Assembly: GCF_003201975.1 (NCBI RefSeq)
Contig: NZ_QJJQ01000028.1
Span: 1-32,069, forward strand
Origin: Pseudogracilibacillus auburnensis
GTDB lineage: Bacteria > Bacillota > Bacilli > Bacillales > Amphibacillaceae
Length of the DNA: 32,069 nt
Direction of reading: 5' to 3'
In this document: positions 1 to 6,609 of the stretch, in pieces
Layout: each line of letters begins with the position of its first letter
How positions within the stretch are numbered: the first letter of the stretch is position 1
The notes under the pieces: generated by a model
Databases searched by the model: none
What the model saw: only the letters and a program-made list of their open reading frames with translations
What the model was told of the DNA's origin: nothing
Translations under genes and position numbers: made by a program

Positions 1-200
1 CCGATAACCAGTACTTTGTATTCGCCTGCGGATTCGCATGTCACTTTCAGTTCACCGTCTTCCACAATACCGAATGCCCTACCGAAATGCATATGTCCAT
101 TCACCCAAACATCGACATCTTTGTTTAGGTATTGGAAATAATCAGGCAACAACATCTTAACTGTCTCGTTGTCTGTAATGAGCCAAAAAGAACTTTCGCT
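1..200 (-). pseudogene. Unidentified partial reading frame running off the left edge
   Basis: The minus strand is open from 200 to the window edge and reads like real protein: it includes VDVWVNGHMHFGRAFGIVED followed by a segment ending EYKVLVIG. A TAA at 203-201 closes the frame upstream. The first ATG in frame is at 155, although the protein-like sequence (SSFWLITDNETVKMLL) begins before it. The 5' end therefore looks truncated or frameshifted. I do not recognise the family; the rest lies outside the window. A short functional protein starting at 155 is the alternative. Confidence 0.4.
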
Positions 201-219
201 TTATTCATTTAATCACCTT

Positions 220-266
220 TTCTGTAATTATTTATATTATTGAATATACAACATACAATTACAGAA
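220..266. promoter_or_regulatory. Inverted repeat upstream of the small membrane protein gene
   Basis: TTCTGTAATT at 220-229 is perfectly repeated in inverse orientation as AATTACAGAA at 257-266, with 27 bases between. It lies about 40 bases before the start of the gene at 309, in an AT-rich stretch containing TTGAAT (240-245). It is placed like an operator, but the wide spacer is unusual. No regulator can be named. Confidence 0.35.
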
Positions 267-308
267 TAATAGAAATATTAGATATAATATAGTGAAAGGA
301 GGAAAATA

Positions 309-578
309 ATGATATATACATTTATTTTTTATGCATCCTTATTAGTTTCTACAATAGGGGTAGTCCTTTCATTGCTTGTATTTTCTTGGCAGTTTATGTT
401 AATAAGCTTTTTATTATCATTACCTTATGTATTATATTTATCAGCGACACCTAGATTTTCTTGGCTTTTTATTTACCCTATAATCTTATTAGTTACATCA
501 GTACTATTGTTTTTTTATAACAAAAAAAATAAACAAAAAAAACAAGCAAGGGGAGAAGTAAATAATGATTGGTGGTGA
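309..578 (+). CDS. Small hydrophobic membrane protein, family unknown
   Basis: An 89-residue protein with an excellent ribosome binding site (AAAGGAGG at 296-303) seven bases before ATG. It has about three hydrophobic segments: residues 1-28, 30-45 and 51-69. The tail is Lys-rich (KKNKQKKQARGE) and ends in NNDWW, so the C-terminus is probably cytoplasmic. I do not recognise a family. Its neighbours are broken genes in the opposite orientation, so context gives no function. The strong RBS and clean hydrophobic pattern argue that it is a real gene. Confidence 0.65.
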   Translation: MIYTFIFYASLLVSTIGVVLSLLVFSWQFMLISFLLSLPYVLYLSATPRFSWLFIYPIILLVTSVLLFFYNKKNKQKKQARGEVNNDWW

Positions 579-684
579 GTTTTAAAGATAGAAATCTGTT
601 CCAGAAGCAGAGGACATTTATAGGGAATCAGATTATTGAAGTGGTTTTGTCCGTTAAACTGGACTGCCTACAGCGTGCCAGTTT

Positions 685-1146
685 TTACTTTTGCTGAATA
701 CGACTGTCGGTGAATTTACCGACACGGACAAAATGAAAATTGGCAAGGGGTTTCGGAGCGCCCCCTTTTGCGACGAGCAATAGTCCAAGACTTGTCAATG
801 ATATTGCTAAATGTTGCGTATCGTTTGTATGTGATAACAGAAATATAGTCACGGCGGTGATGATAATTTGAATCATTACTACGGTGCTAAAAACAGAAAA
901 ATTTATTCTAGGAGAAAATTGCGCTTTTACAAAATCTTTGAACCTTAATCCGGGAAAGATTTTTTTAAATAAAATAGCCAATGCAAAATCTGATGACCAT
1001 GCAGAGGTAATTTGTAAAATGTTAATTATACTCTTAGGTGCACCTAACACCATACTTATACCGATTACGATAAAAAGTACAAAAAATATGATATAGCTTA
1101 AGATGATAAAGCTTGTCAAAGGTTTTAACGATTTTCGTTTTTTCAT
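685..1146 (-). pseudogene. Truncated CPBP (CAAX-type) intramembrane protease-like protein
   Basis: The 153-residue frame starts at ATG 1146 with AAAGGAG upstream. It has the N-terminal layout of CPBP-family membrane proteins: a basic start (MKKRKSLKP), membrane segments at about 12-35, 45-62, 87-105 and 112-127, and a FKDFVKAQFSPR loop. The family's catalytic half (EExxxR and HxxxN motifs) is missing. From about residue 128 the sequence changes to a non-membrane tail (KGGAPKPLANFHFVRVGKFT) that does not look like the family. I infer a truncation near 770 by deletion or foreign DNA, leaving no protease activity. The family call is moderate because only the less conserved half remains. Confidence 0.5.
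705..724. repeat. Short hairpin in the tail of the truncated gene
   Basis: TGTCGGT-GAATTT-ACCGACA is a perfect 7-bp inverted repeat. It lies in the GC-richer segment (about 660-775) that replaces the expected 3' half of the CPBP gene. It could belong to the end of an unidentified mobile element. No T-run follows on either strand. Confidence 0.35.
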
Positions 1147-1242
1147 CAGGAGCCACTCCTTTAAAATAAACGTTAGTAATGAAACATTCCATTTACTAAC
1201 ATCTTCATTTTAAACTAGTGGGTTACCCCCTGCTCAAGGCCT

Positions 1243-1784
1243 TTATTTTATGGGGGAATACATTTCTAAAAATACACGCTCAAGATCTTCTTCATACGTT
1301 GTCAATAATATGTTAATATAAGCCATACCTACTAATTCCATTTTCTTGTGCTATTTTGAACAAGCTTTCTCCTACTTCATGATCAATGTTTTTTCCGTCA
1401 TTCACTGCTCTCCCATTTTCTATAACCGTAAACGTACCTAAATGTTCTTTAATATTTTTACAGTCCACTTTCACAGATTTTATTTGCTTTAAAAGAATTT
1501 TTATATTCAAGTTCCTCAAGTATTTGTGCTTCCTTTTCCTCTAACAAACCCTCTAGATCGGCTATACTCTTACTTTGTCTTATCTCTTGAATTTTCTTAA
1601 TCTCAATATCAAGTCCTCGATAAAAATTTGTCGTTATCACATCATGAATATCAAATTGATTATATTTTCTATAACCTTTTTTTTCATCACGCTTAGGTTT
1701 GACCAATTTCTTTTCCTCGTAATGCTTTAACGTATCTCTAGAAACACCTAAAAAATTAGCTACTTGTCCAATGGTATACACCAT
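1243..1784 (-). pseudogene. MerR-family regulator broken by two frameshifts
   Basis: The N-terminus is a clear MerR winged helix-turn-helix: MVYTIGQVANFLGVSRDTLK, then HYEEKKLVKPKRDEKKGYRK and YNQFDIHDV. A coiled-coil helix follows (about residues 60-95). The first frame ends at 1458. Protein-like sequence continues in a second frame from about 1510 (LLKQIKSVKVDCKNIKEHLG) to the stop at 1313. It then moves to a third frame (AYINILLTTYEEDLERVF) ending at TAA 1245-1243. The first shift lies by an A/T homopolymer (about 1490-1512), the second near 1322. Together the pieces make about 180 codons, a normal size for a MerR protein with an effector domain. Two sequencing errors are the alternative to decay. 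Confidence 0.65.
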
Positions 1785-2172
1785 CTCTCCCCCTAATTGT
1801 TATAAAACTTAGCGTTAAATAAAGATCATCTTGATTGACCCAGGATTTATATGTTACAACGAGCAATCTTCACTGTTTCTAATAAACGAGATGTTCTTCA
1901 TCTAACTTATATCCTTATACTGAAGACAGTCATGATTCTTAATATAAAGAACATCATATCAGTAATAACAAAACGGTCTATATCTATCTTATCAATAAAT
2001 GGCTACCATGCTCCATGTGTCCATGTTGCTTTTTTATCTAGACTAGGAAAGGTTTCTGTAAACTGTACCTATCAAATAGTTGAAAACTGTATCTTTTATA
2101 GTTGTCAGTCTACTATATAATAACGATAATCATTCATTTAACACGATATATTCTAATTTAGGGGGATTAATA
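1785..2172. other. Intergenic region with a possible Fur-like half site
   Basis: A 388-base AT-rich gap between the MerR remnant and the acetyltransferase gene. A plus-strand open frame exists at 1851-2120 but it has no ribosome binding site and no protein-like composition. Near the acetyltransferase end, 2121-2136 reads CGATAATCATTCATTT. This matches the left half and centre of the Fur consensus (TGATAATnATTATCA) but only part of the right half. I see no other structured element. Confidence 0.35.
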
Positions 2173-2610
2173 ATGGAAAATTCAGCAGAACAAATTGTAG
2201 AATTAAAAACAATGGAACAATGGAAAGAAGCTTTCCCAGTGATGAATCAGCTTCGGACTGATTTAGTGGAAACGTCTTATCTTGACTTACTACATGAAAT
2301 GGCGAAAGACGGTTACCGACTTTTCGCACTAGTAAAGGACGATATGATTGTAGCCTTAGCCGGAATAAGCATAAGGGTGAATTTTTATAATAAAAGACAT
2401 GTTTTTGTATATGACTTAGTAACAGATGCTTCACATCGTTCCCATGGATACGGTGGAAAACTATTAAACTTTATTCATCATTGGGCTAGTGAAAATGGAG
2501 CAAAGTACGTCGCTCTTGAATCAGGAATTCAAAGAACAGACGCGCACAGATTTTATGAAAAGAAATTTGAGTATGATAAATGGTGTTTTTCATTTAGAAA
2601 AACATTTTGA
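2173..2610 (+). CDS. GNAT-family N-acetyltransferase
   Basis: A 145-residue GNAT protein. ATG 2173 is chosen because TAGGGGGATT sits just upstream; longer in-frame starts lack an RBS. The fold signature is present: the beta strand FVYDLVTDASHRSHG, the acetyl-CoA pyrophosphate loop HRSHGYGGKLLNFI (R/QxxGxG/A type), then KYVALESGIQRTDAHRFYEK and the closing strand WCFSFRKTF. Length and ending match complete single-domain members. The acceptor substrate is not predictable. The stop codon (2608-2610) falls in the terminal bases shared by both IS605-type copies, so the insertion supplies the stop while leaving the protein essentially intact. Confidence 0.85.
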   Translation: MENSAEQIVELKTMEQWKEAFPVMNQLRTDLVETSYLDLLHEMAKDGYRLFALVKDDMIVALAGISIRVNFYNKRHVFVYDLVTDASHRSHGYGGKLLNFIHHWASENGAKYVALESGIQRTDAHRFYEKKFEYDKWCFSFRKTF

Positions 2611-2760
2611 ACCTCTCATGACTAAAGTCATGAGATTCTTGGGAACAGAGCATATTTGAGGTAGGCGGTATACACTACCCACAGTGGTTTCTCTTTTACC
2701 CCAAGCTATCTCCGTAGTTCCTACGGTTCTTGATTATTTTTCTTTTTACGTTAGGGATGG
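2608..2760 (-). ncRNA. Putative omega-RNA scaffold and right end of the IS605-type element
   Basis: In tnpB elements the 3' end of tnpB and the right end are transcribed as an omega RNA that guides TnpB. This segment has the expected structured elements: a stem CCGTAG-TTC-CTACGG (2712-2726), a weaker CACT/AGTG stem near 2680-2690, and the terminal hairpin at 2615-2634. The copy at the right edge keeps the first stem through a compensatory change, which supports RNA folding. In known systems the guide is the flanking DNA next to the right end. Here that would be the 3' end of the acetyltransferase gene. Expression is unproven. Confidence 0.5.
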
Positions 2761-3191
2761 GTTTCCTGCTTTTGGCGAATGTTACATGCCCAATTTTAGG
2801 TAGTTTCAGAAGGTTACCATCAATAGAAATATTTTGATTGACGTGTTTTGTAGTGTAGGACTGAACAGGGTGCATCTTACTTTTGAATCGGGGTCTTTCG
2901 TTTTGTTTGTTAAAGAAACGAGAAAAAGAATCAGCGAGGTTTTTCAAGGAGGACTGAAGGGCAATACTATCAACCTCTTTTAACCACTCCGTCTCTTCTG
3001 CCCTTTTCATTTTAGGAAGCATGGCAGAACATTGATTGTACGATAATCCCTTTCCAGTCTCAGCGTATGTCGTATTCCATCGATGAAGGAAATGATTGTA
3101 CACAAATCTTGCACAGCCAATTGTTTTAGCAATTAGCTTCTTGGTTTTTATTGGGATAGATCCGAAATTGATAGGCTTTATGTTTCAACAC
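2696..3191 (-). pseudogene. tnpB: tnpB remnant: frameshifted and missing its nuclease half
   Basis: The protein would start at GTG 3191 (or TTG 3188): MLKHKAYQFRIYPNKNQE, a typical TnpB N-terminus. A small indel near 3136-3146 moves the frame to LIAKTIGCARFVYNHFLHRW and then GKGLSYNQCSAMLPKMK, up to KIGHVTFAKSR. These are the N-terminal helical and WED-like parts, about 160 residues. The sequence then jumps to KPIPNVKRK and the element's 3' end, stopping at 2696. The RuvC DED residues and zinc finger are absent; full TnpB is about 370 residues. The product cannot cut DNA. Confidence 0.8.
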
Positions 3192-3340
3192 ATGATCCAC
3201 CTCGTTTTTATACTTTCATTATACTTTGCGGAACATGTGTTTGCAAATAGATTTGAGATTAGATTTATCGCTCCCAGGCGTCCATTCATCCCACGATTGA
3301 AATCGCAGGTGTTCTGGACATTTTTATAAACTCCAACGAA

Positions 3341-3375
3341 AAACTGCCGAGAACACGATGCTCGACAGCTTTCAC
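3341..3375 (-). terminator. Rho-independent terminator of the XRE-cupin gene
   Basis: On the minus strand CTGTCGAG and CTCGGCAG pair (with one G-T pair) around a CATCGTGTT loop and are followed by TTTTTCGTT. It lies just beyond the stop codon at 3381, and ends the brnQ-regulator transcript before the IS. Confidence 0.7.
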
Positions 3376-3380
3376 AACCA

Positions 3381-3926
3381 TTAACTTTTTTCATCATATG
3401 CTATGCATAAAAACTTCACGTTTTCATCCGTGTAATTATACCAATAATGTTCTTTCCTAGAATCAAACATAATCGAATCAGAAGGATCCAAATGATACGT
3501 TTCCTGATCGATCTGTACCGTTAATTGCCCTTCAAGGACGTACAAAAATTCCTGCCCGGCATGTTTAAATAAATTTCCTTCATTCTGATTCGGTTTTAAA
3601 ACGACAAGAAGCGGTGAAAAAACCGGATTGTCTATCGATTTACATAAGCTCTGATAATAGATGTTATGCTCTTCCATCTTTTCTGTCTCCAACGCACTTC
3701 GCCGAACAACCCTCTCTTCTTCTTCTACTTCAGCAAAGAAAAAGCCTGGATTCACCTCAAGCGCAAGCGAAATTTTTTTCAATGATTCGAGCGTCGCAGA
3801 AGACTTTCCGCGCTCTAACTGGCTGAGAAAGCTAATCGAAAATCCAGTTTTCTCAGCTAAAGTCTTCAATGTCATTTTTCGTTCTTTTCGTACTTTTTTT
3901 ATCCGTGAACCTAGTGTCTCTCTCAT
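3381..3926 (-). CDS. XRE helix-turn-helix regulator with C-terminal cupin domain
   Basis: A 181-residue regulator. Residues 1-60 form an XRE-type HTH: LGSRIKKVRKERKMTLKTLA, then EKTGFSISFLSQLERGKSSA. Residues about 105-180 form a small cupin: NLFKHAGQEFLYVLEGQLTV, LDPSDSIMFDSRKEHYWYN. This PuuR-like architecture usually senses a small metabolite in the cupin and represses nearby catabolic genes. ATG 3926 is preferred because AAAGGGA lies seven bases upstream; in-frame GTG/ATG at 3947/3944 have poor RBS spacing. It follows brnQ by about 70 bases in the same direction, so it is probably co-transcribed and autoregulated. The matching operators at 5394-5428 and 5517-5537 are its likely targets (inference). 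Confidence 0.85.
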   Translation of the reverse strand: MRETLGSRIKKVRKERKMTLKTLAEKTGFSISFLSQLERGKSSATLESLKKISLALEVNPGFFFAEVEEEERVVRRSALETEKMEEHNIYYQSLCKSIDNPVFSPLLVVLKPNQNEGNLFKHAGQEFLYVLEGQLTVQIDQETYHLDPSDSIMFDSRKEHYWYNYTDENVKFLCIAYDEKS

Positions 3927-3995
3927 CCAAAAATCCCTTTCCATCACTCTTTCTATTCTTATTTTATCATCTCACAAACTAGTAATCCAATGTGA

Positions 3996-5348
3996 TTATC
4001 CCTTCACTGGCAAGGAACGTTCGGGAGCTACTTTAATTTTGGAATAAATTACTCCACCAATCGCACCAATTAGCCCGGTAATGATCCAGCCTGCTCCATT
4101 TCCAAACAATGGGATGAAGGCAAACGTTTGATTGATGAAATCAACAGCAATTCCCGCTTCTTTTACCGCATCTAAGATGGCAACAAAGCCGACGCCAATA
4201 ATTGTCCCTGCATAAACCGGCCGATACCCGCGGAACCACTTATGTGTAAAGGAAAGGACGATCAATGCAATCGATATCGGATACAATAACAGTAGAATAG
4301 GAGAGGCCAACTCTAGTATTTTTGCTAAACCGAAGTTCGTAATGACCAAACTTCCAAACGCTAAAATATAGATCCACTGTTTGTACGTAAACTTAGGAAA
4401 AACCCTTTCAAAATACTCCGCCACAGAAGAAAGACAAGCAATATTCGTTGTAATCCCAGTTAAAAACACAACTGTTGCAATCATAAGAAGACCTATATTT
4501 CCGAAAAGGTAGCGAGCGCTCTGAGCTAAAATTTCGCCACCGTTTTCACCCATCCCAATCGCCTGAACACTTGTTGCTCCGATCCACGCCATCGATAACT
4601 GGATGATAGCAAGACCAATAATTGTAATAATTCCTGCCTTTACAAACGTTGCAGACACATCTTTTTTCTCAGTAATGCCTTTATCTGCAATAGCTTTAAT
4701 AAAAATTCCCCCAAACACAAATGCTGCTAACACATCCATTGTATAATACCCTTGGACAAAACCTTGTAAAAATACCCCTTCCAAATACGGTACTTGCGGA
4801 GCTTGGATGACCCCCATCGGAGTGAGGAAGGACTTACCAATCAAAATAACAAGTAACACACCAAATATCGGAGTAATAATTTTACCTAAGCGATCGACAA
4901 ATTTTCCCGGGTTCATTGACAGCCAAACGGTTAACACAATAAAAATAGCTGAAAAAACAAACAAGATCAAACCGCTATTTACGTTCATACCCGAAAGCAA
5001 CGGTGCAATCGAAACCTCATACACAACTGAAGTTGTTCGTGGTACAACATAAATCGGACCTAAAGTTAAAAATAACAAAACAGAATAAATAATGCTGAAT
5101 CTTTTGCTAACAAGTCCTGCCAATAATTCCACTTTTCCACCAGCAATCGCTAATGAAATGATAGCTAATAATACAAGCCCTACTCCAGTAATTAAAAATC
5201 CAGTCATCGCAACCCAAGTACTCGACCCAGCCAATTGTCCCAACTTAGGTGCAAAAATAATATTTCCAGCTCCTAAAAACATCGACAGAAGCATAAGCCC
5301 TATGGCAAACAATTGACTAAATGGTAAACTTTTCTTCAAGTCTATCAC
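3996..5348 (-). CDS. brnQ: BrnQ-type branched-chain amino acid:cation symporter (LIVCS family)
   Basis: A 450-residue, 12-segment membrane protein. The N-terminus has the family signature: QLFAIGLMLLSMFLGAGNII followed by FAPKLGQLAG. Further family stretches are TLGPIYVVPRTTSVVYEVSI and NPGKFVDRLGKIITPIFGVL. Members import Leu/Ile/Val, some with broader substrates, using Na+ or H+. The gene is divergent from the ornithine cyclodeaminase-family and proline dehydrogenase genes and precedes the XRE-cupin gene. Shared operators suggest co-induction with proline metabolism, so the true substrate here might be another amino acid (inference). Length is normal and no key segment is missing. Confidence 0.9.
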   Translation of the reverse strand: MIDLKKSLPFSQLFAIGLMLLSMFLGAGNIIFAPKLGQLAGSSTWVAMTGFLITGVGLVLLAIISLAIAGGKVELLAGLVSKRFSIIYSVLLFLTLGPIYVVPRTTSVVYEVSIAPLLSGMNVNSGLILFVFSAIFIVLTVWLSMNPGKFVDRLGKIITPIFGVLLVILIGKSFLTPMGVIQAPQVPYLEGVFLQGFVQGYYTMDVLAAFVFGGIFIKAIADKGITEKKDVSATFVKAGIITIIGLAIIQLSMAWIGATSVQAIGMGENGGEILAQSARYLFGNIGLLMIATVVFLTGITTNIACLSSVAEYFERVFPKFTYKQWIYILAFGSLVITNFGLAKILELASPILLLLYPISIALIVLSFTHKWFRGYRPVYAGTIIGVGFVAILDAVKEAGIAVDFINQTFAFIPLFGNGAGWIITGLIGAIGGVIYSKIKVAPERSLPVKG

Positions 5349-5393
5349 CTTCCCTATCTATAGATAACGCTTTCACTTTGCACAAAACAATAA

Positions 5394-5428
5394 ATTGAAG
5401 TATCACTTAAATTAAGTGTCACTTCAAT
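5394..5428. promoter_or_regulatory. 35-bp near-perfect palindromic operator before brnQ
   Basis: ATTGAAGT-N2-CACTTAA and its inverse TTAAGTG-N2-ACTTCAAT meet at 5411. Only the N2 positions break the symmetry. It covers the -10 and start region of the minus-strand brnQ promoter, the position of a repressor site. A 21-base copy of its left half lies at 5517-5537. Confidence 0.7.
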
Positions 5429-5456
5429 AATAATATAAAAATAAAACAATTGTCAA
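5427..5456 (-). promoter_or_regulatory. Predicted brnQ promoter
   Basis: On the minus strand a perfect -35 TTGACA (5456-5451) is followed 18 bases later by TATTAT (5432-5427). The -10 touches the edge of the palindrome at 5394-5428, so repressor and polymerase would compete. Confidence 0.6.
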
Positions 5457-5480
5457 TTCTTTTTTACCTCTTAACAAAAG

Positions 5481-5509
5481 TTGACGAATCGATTTATTCG
5501 TTTTATAAT
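5481..5509 (+). promoter_or_regulatory. Predicted SigA promoter of the cyclodeaminase-proline dehydrogenase genes
   Basis: TTGACG (5481-5486), a 17-base spacer and a perfect TATAAT (5504-5509). Transcription would start near 5516, right at the beginning of the operator half site at 5517-5537. Confidence 0.7.
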
Positions 5510-5516
5510 CGAGTAA

Positions 5517-5537
5517 ATTGAAGTAACACTTAAATTA
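5517..5537 (+). promoter_or_regulatory. Second operator copy (half palindrome) at the plus-strand start site
   Basis: ATTGAAGT-AA-CACTTAAATTA matches the left arm of the 5394-5428 palindrome in 20 of 21 positions, but the right arm is not conserved. It directly follows the predicted -10 at 5504-5509. Same motif at both divergent promoters implies one regulator, most simply the neighbouring XRE-cupin protein. Confidence 0.6.
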
Positions 5538-5604
5538 GTTAACAATACATCCGTTTTCAAACAATAAAAACGGTAAATAAATAATTGCGAAAGGTTTGAA
5601 ATAT

Positions 5605-6594
5605 TTGATTATTTTAAATGAAAAAGAAATCCAAGAACTGTACGAAATGGAACAAGCACTAGTCGATCTTGAAAGTATGCTCCATCACAAAGCAGCGGAT
5701 AAAATTGTGAACCCACCTCGGACTGTTATTGAATTTCCTGAAGAAGACGGCTCCGTACTTTACATGCCGAGCACAGACTTAGACGAAGAAATGATGACAA
5801 TGAAGGCAGTGACAATTTTTCCGAATAACCCATCACGAGGGAAATCAACAACACAAGGTATTGTACTTTTATCAGATGCAAAGAATGGTGACCATGTGGC
5901 GATGTTTAACGCTTCTTACCTAACACGTTTGCGTACAGGAGCGATGAGCGGACTAGCAACTGATCGTTTAGCATTAAAGGATGCTAAGACACTTACGATG
6001 ATCGGAACCGGTGAAATGGCGTTTGAACAAGCTCTTGGTGTACTCGCCGTCCGTGATATCAAAGAAATTTTACTCATTAATCCGACGAAAGAAAAAGCAC
6101 ACAATTTTAAAGAAAAGTTACGACAGTTTGGAATCGATCTTTCCATCAGTATCGAAATCTTAGATGATGTATCAGAAGCTGTGTCTGCATCTCAGATTGT
6201 CTGTTGCAGTACGCGCTCCCATGAACCAGTCTTTAATGGCAAGGATCTTCTGCCTGGAACTCATGTAAACGGAGTCGGATCGTACTTGCCACATATGCGT
6301 GAAGTGGATCTTACCTTCCTGCAACGCGCATCCAAAATTGTCGTCGATGACTTAGAAGGCGCCACAGAAGAAGCTGGTGAACTAATTCATGCTGAGCAAC
6401 AAACCGATTGGTCGTTTGATACCATTCATGGAGACCTAATGGAATTAGTCGTGAACAAGATCGCACATCGCGAAAACAATGAAGAAATTACTTTCTTTAA
6501 GTCAGTCGGAGCCGCTTACTATGACCTAGCTGTTGCAAACGGTGTTTATAAAATCGCACAAAAAACAAATGCAGGAACAAAAATAGAAATCTAA
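5605..6594 (+). CDS. Ornithine cyclodeaminase/mu-crystallin-family enzyme, probably an imine (ketimine/pyrroline-2-carboxylate) reductase
   Basis: About 329 residues. Start TTG 5605 is preferred: AAAGG ends ten bases upstream, whereas TTG 5596 would leave one base of spacing. Family features: MTMKAVTIFPNNPSRGKSTT, the ASYLTRLRTGAMSGLATDRL segment, the NAD(P) loop MIGTGEMAFEQA, and HVNGVGSYLPHMREVDLTFL. True ornithine cyclodeaminases carry a GGDCPGKTEL-type segment where this protein has GVGSYLPHMREV, which is the pattern of mu-crystallin, alanine dehydrogenase and pyrroline-2-carboxylate reductase relatives. It precedes proline dehydrogenase by 15 bases, so forming proline from a cyclic imine fits the context. 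True ornithine cyclodeaminase or alanine dehydrogenase activity remains possible. Confidence 0.85.
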   Translation: MIILNEKEIQELYEMEQALVDLESMLHHKAADKIVNPPRTVIEFPEEDGSVLYMPSTDLDEEMMTMKAVTIFPNNPSRGKSTTQGIVLLSDAKNGDHVAMFNASYLTRLRTGAMSGLATDRLALKDAKTLTMIGTGEMAFEQALGVLAVRDIKEILLINPTKEKAHNFKEKLRQFGIDLSISIEILDDVSEAVSASQIVCCSTRSHEPVFNGKDLLPGTHVNGVGSYLPHMREVDLTFLQRASKIVVDDLEGATEEAGELIHAEQQTDWSFDTIHGDLMELVVNKIAHRENNEEITFFKSVGAAYYDLAVANGVYKIAQKTNAGTKIEI

Positions 6595-6609
6595 AACGGG
6601 GGAAAAGCG

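Larger units (their letters stand above)
2604..3330 (-). mobile_element. IS200/IS605-type (tnpB-only) element, internally deleted relic
   Basis: The right end (2604-2760) has the features of this family: a subterminal perfect hairpin (CTCATGAC-TAAA-GTCATGAG, 2615-2634), then the conserved segment that overlaps the tnpB 3' end. The same segment recurs at 31922-32069 with about 90% identity. Between the ends lies only the N-terminal part of tnpB. No tnpA is seen. The left boundary is uncertain: tnpB starts near 3191, a promoter-like TATAAT precedes it, and the terminator of the next gene begins near 3343, so the left end must fall between about 3200 and 3340. Transposition would need TnpA in trans. 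Confidence 0.75.

Noticed and set aside
1-200. Metallophosphoesterase C-terminus because of the GHMH string
   Set aside because: The other metal-binding motifs are absent from the visible part, and the context VNGHMHFGRA does not fit the family closely enough.
1851-2120. An 89-codon plus-strand open frame in the gap before the acetyltransferase
   Set aside because: No ribosome binding site, no recognisable domain and composition of AT-rich noncoding sequence.
3185-3397. A 70-codon minus-strand frame between the XRE-cupin gene and tnpB, with a weak zinc-ribbon look
   Set aside because: It runs through the XRE gene terminator and the IS left end; no RBS. The similarity to a TnpB C-terminus is too vague to call.
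4807-5316. Plus-strand open frames opposite brnQ
   Set aside because: Antisense shadows of a membrane protein gene with no RBS or protein-like composition.
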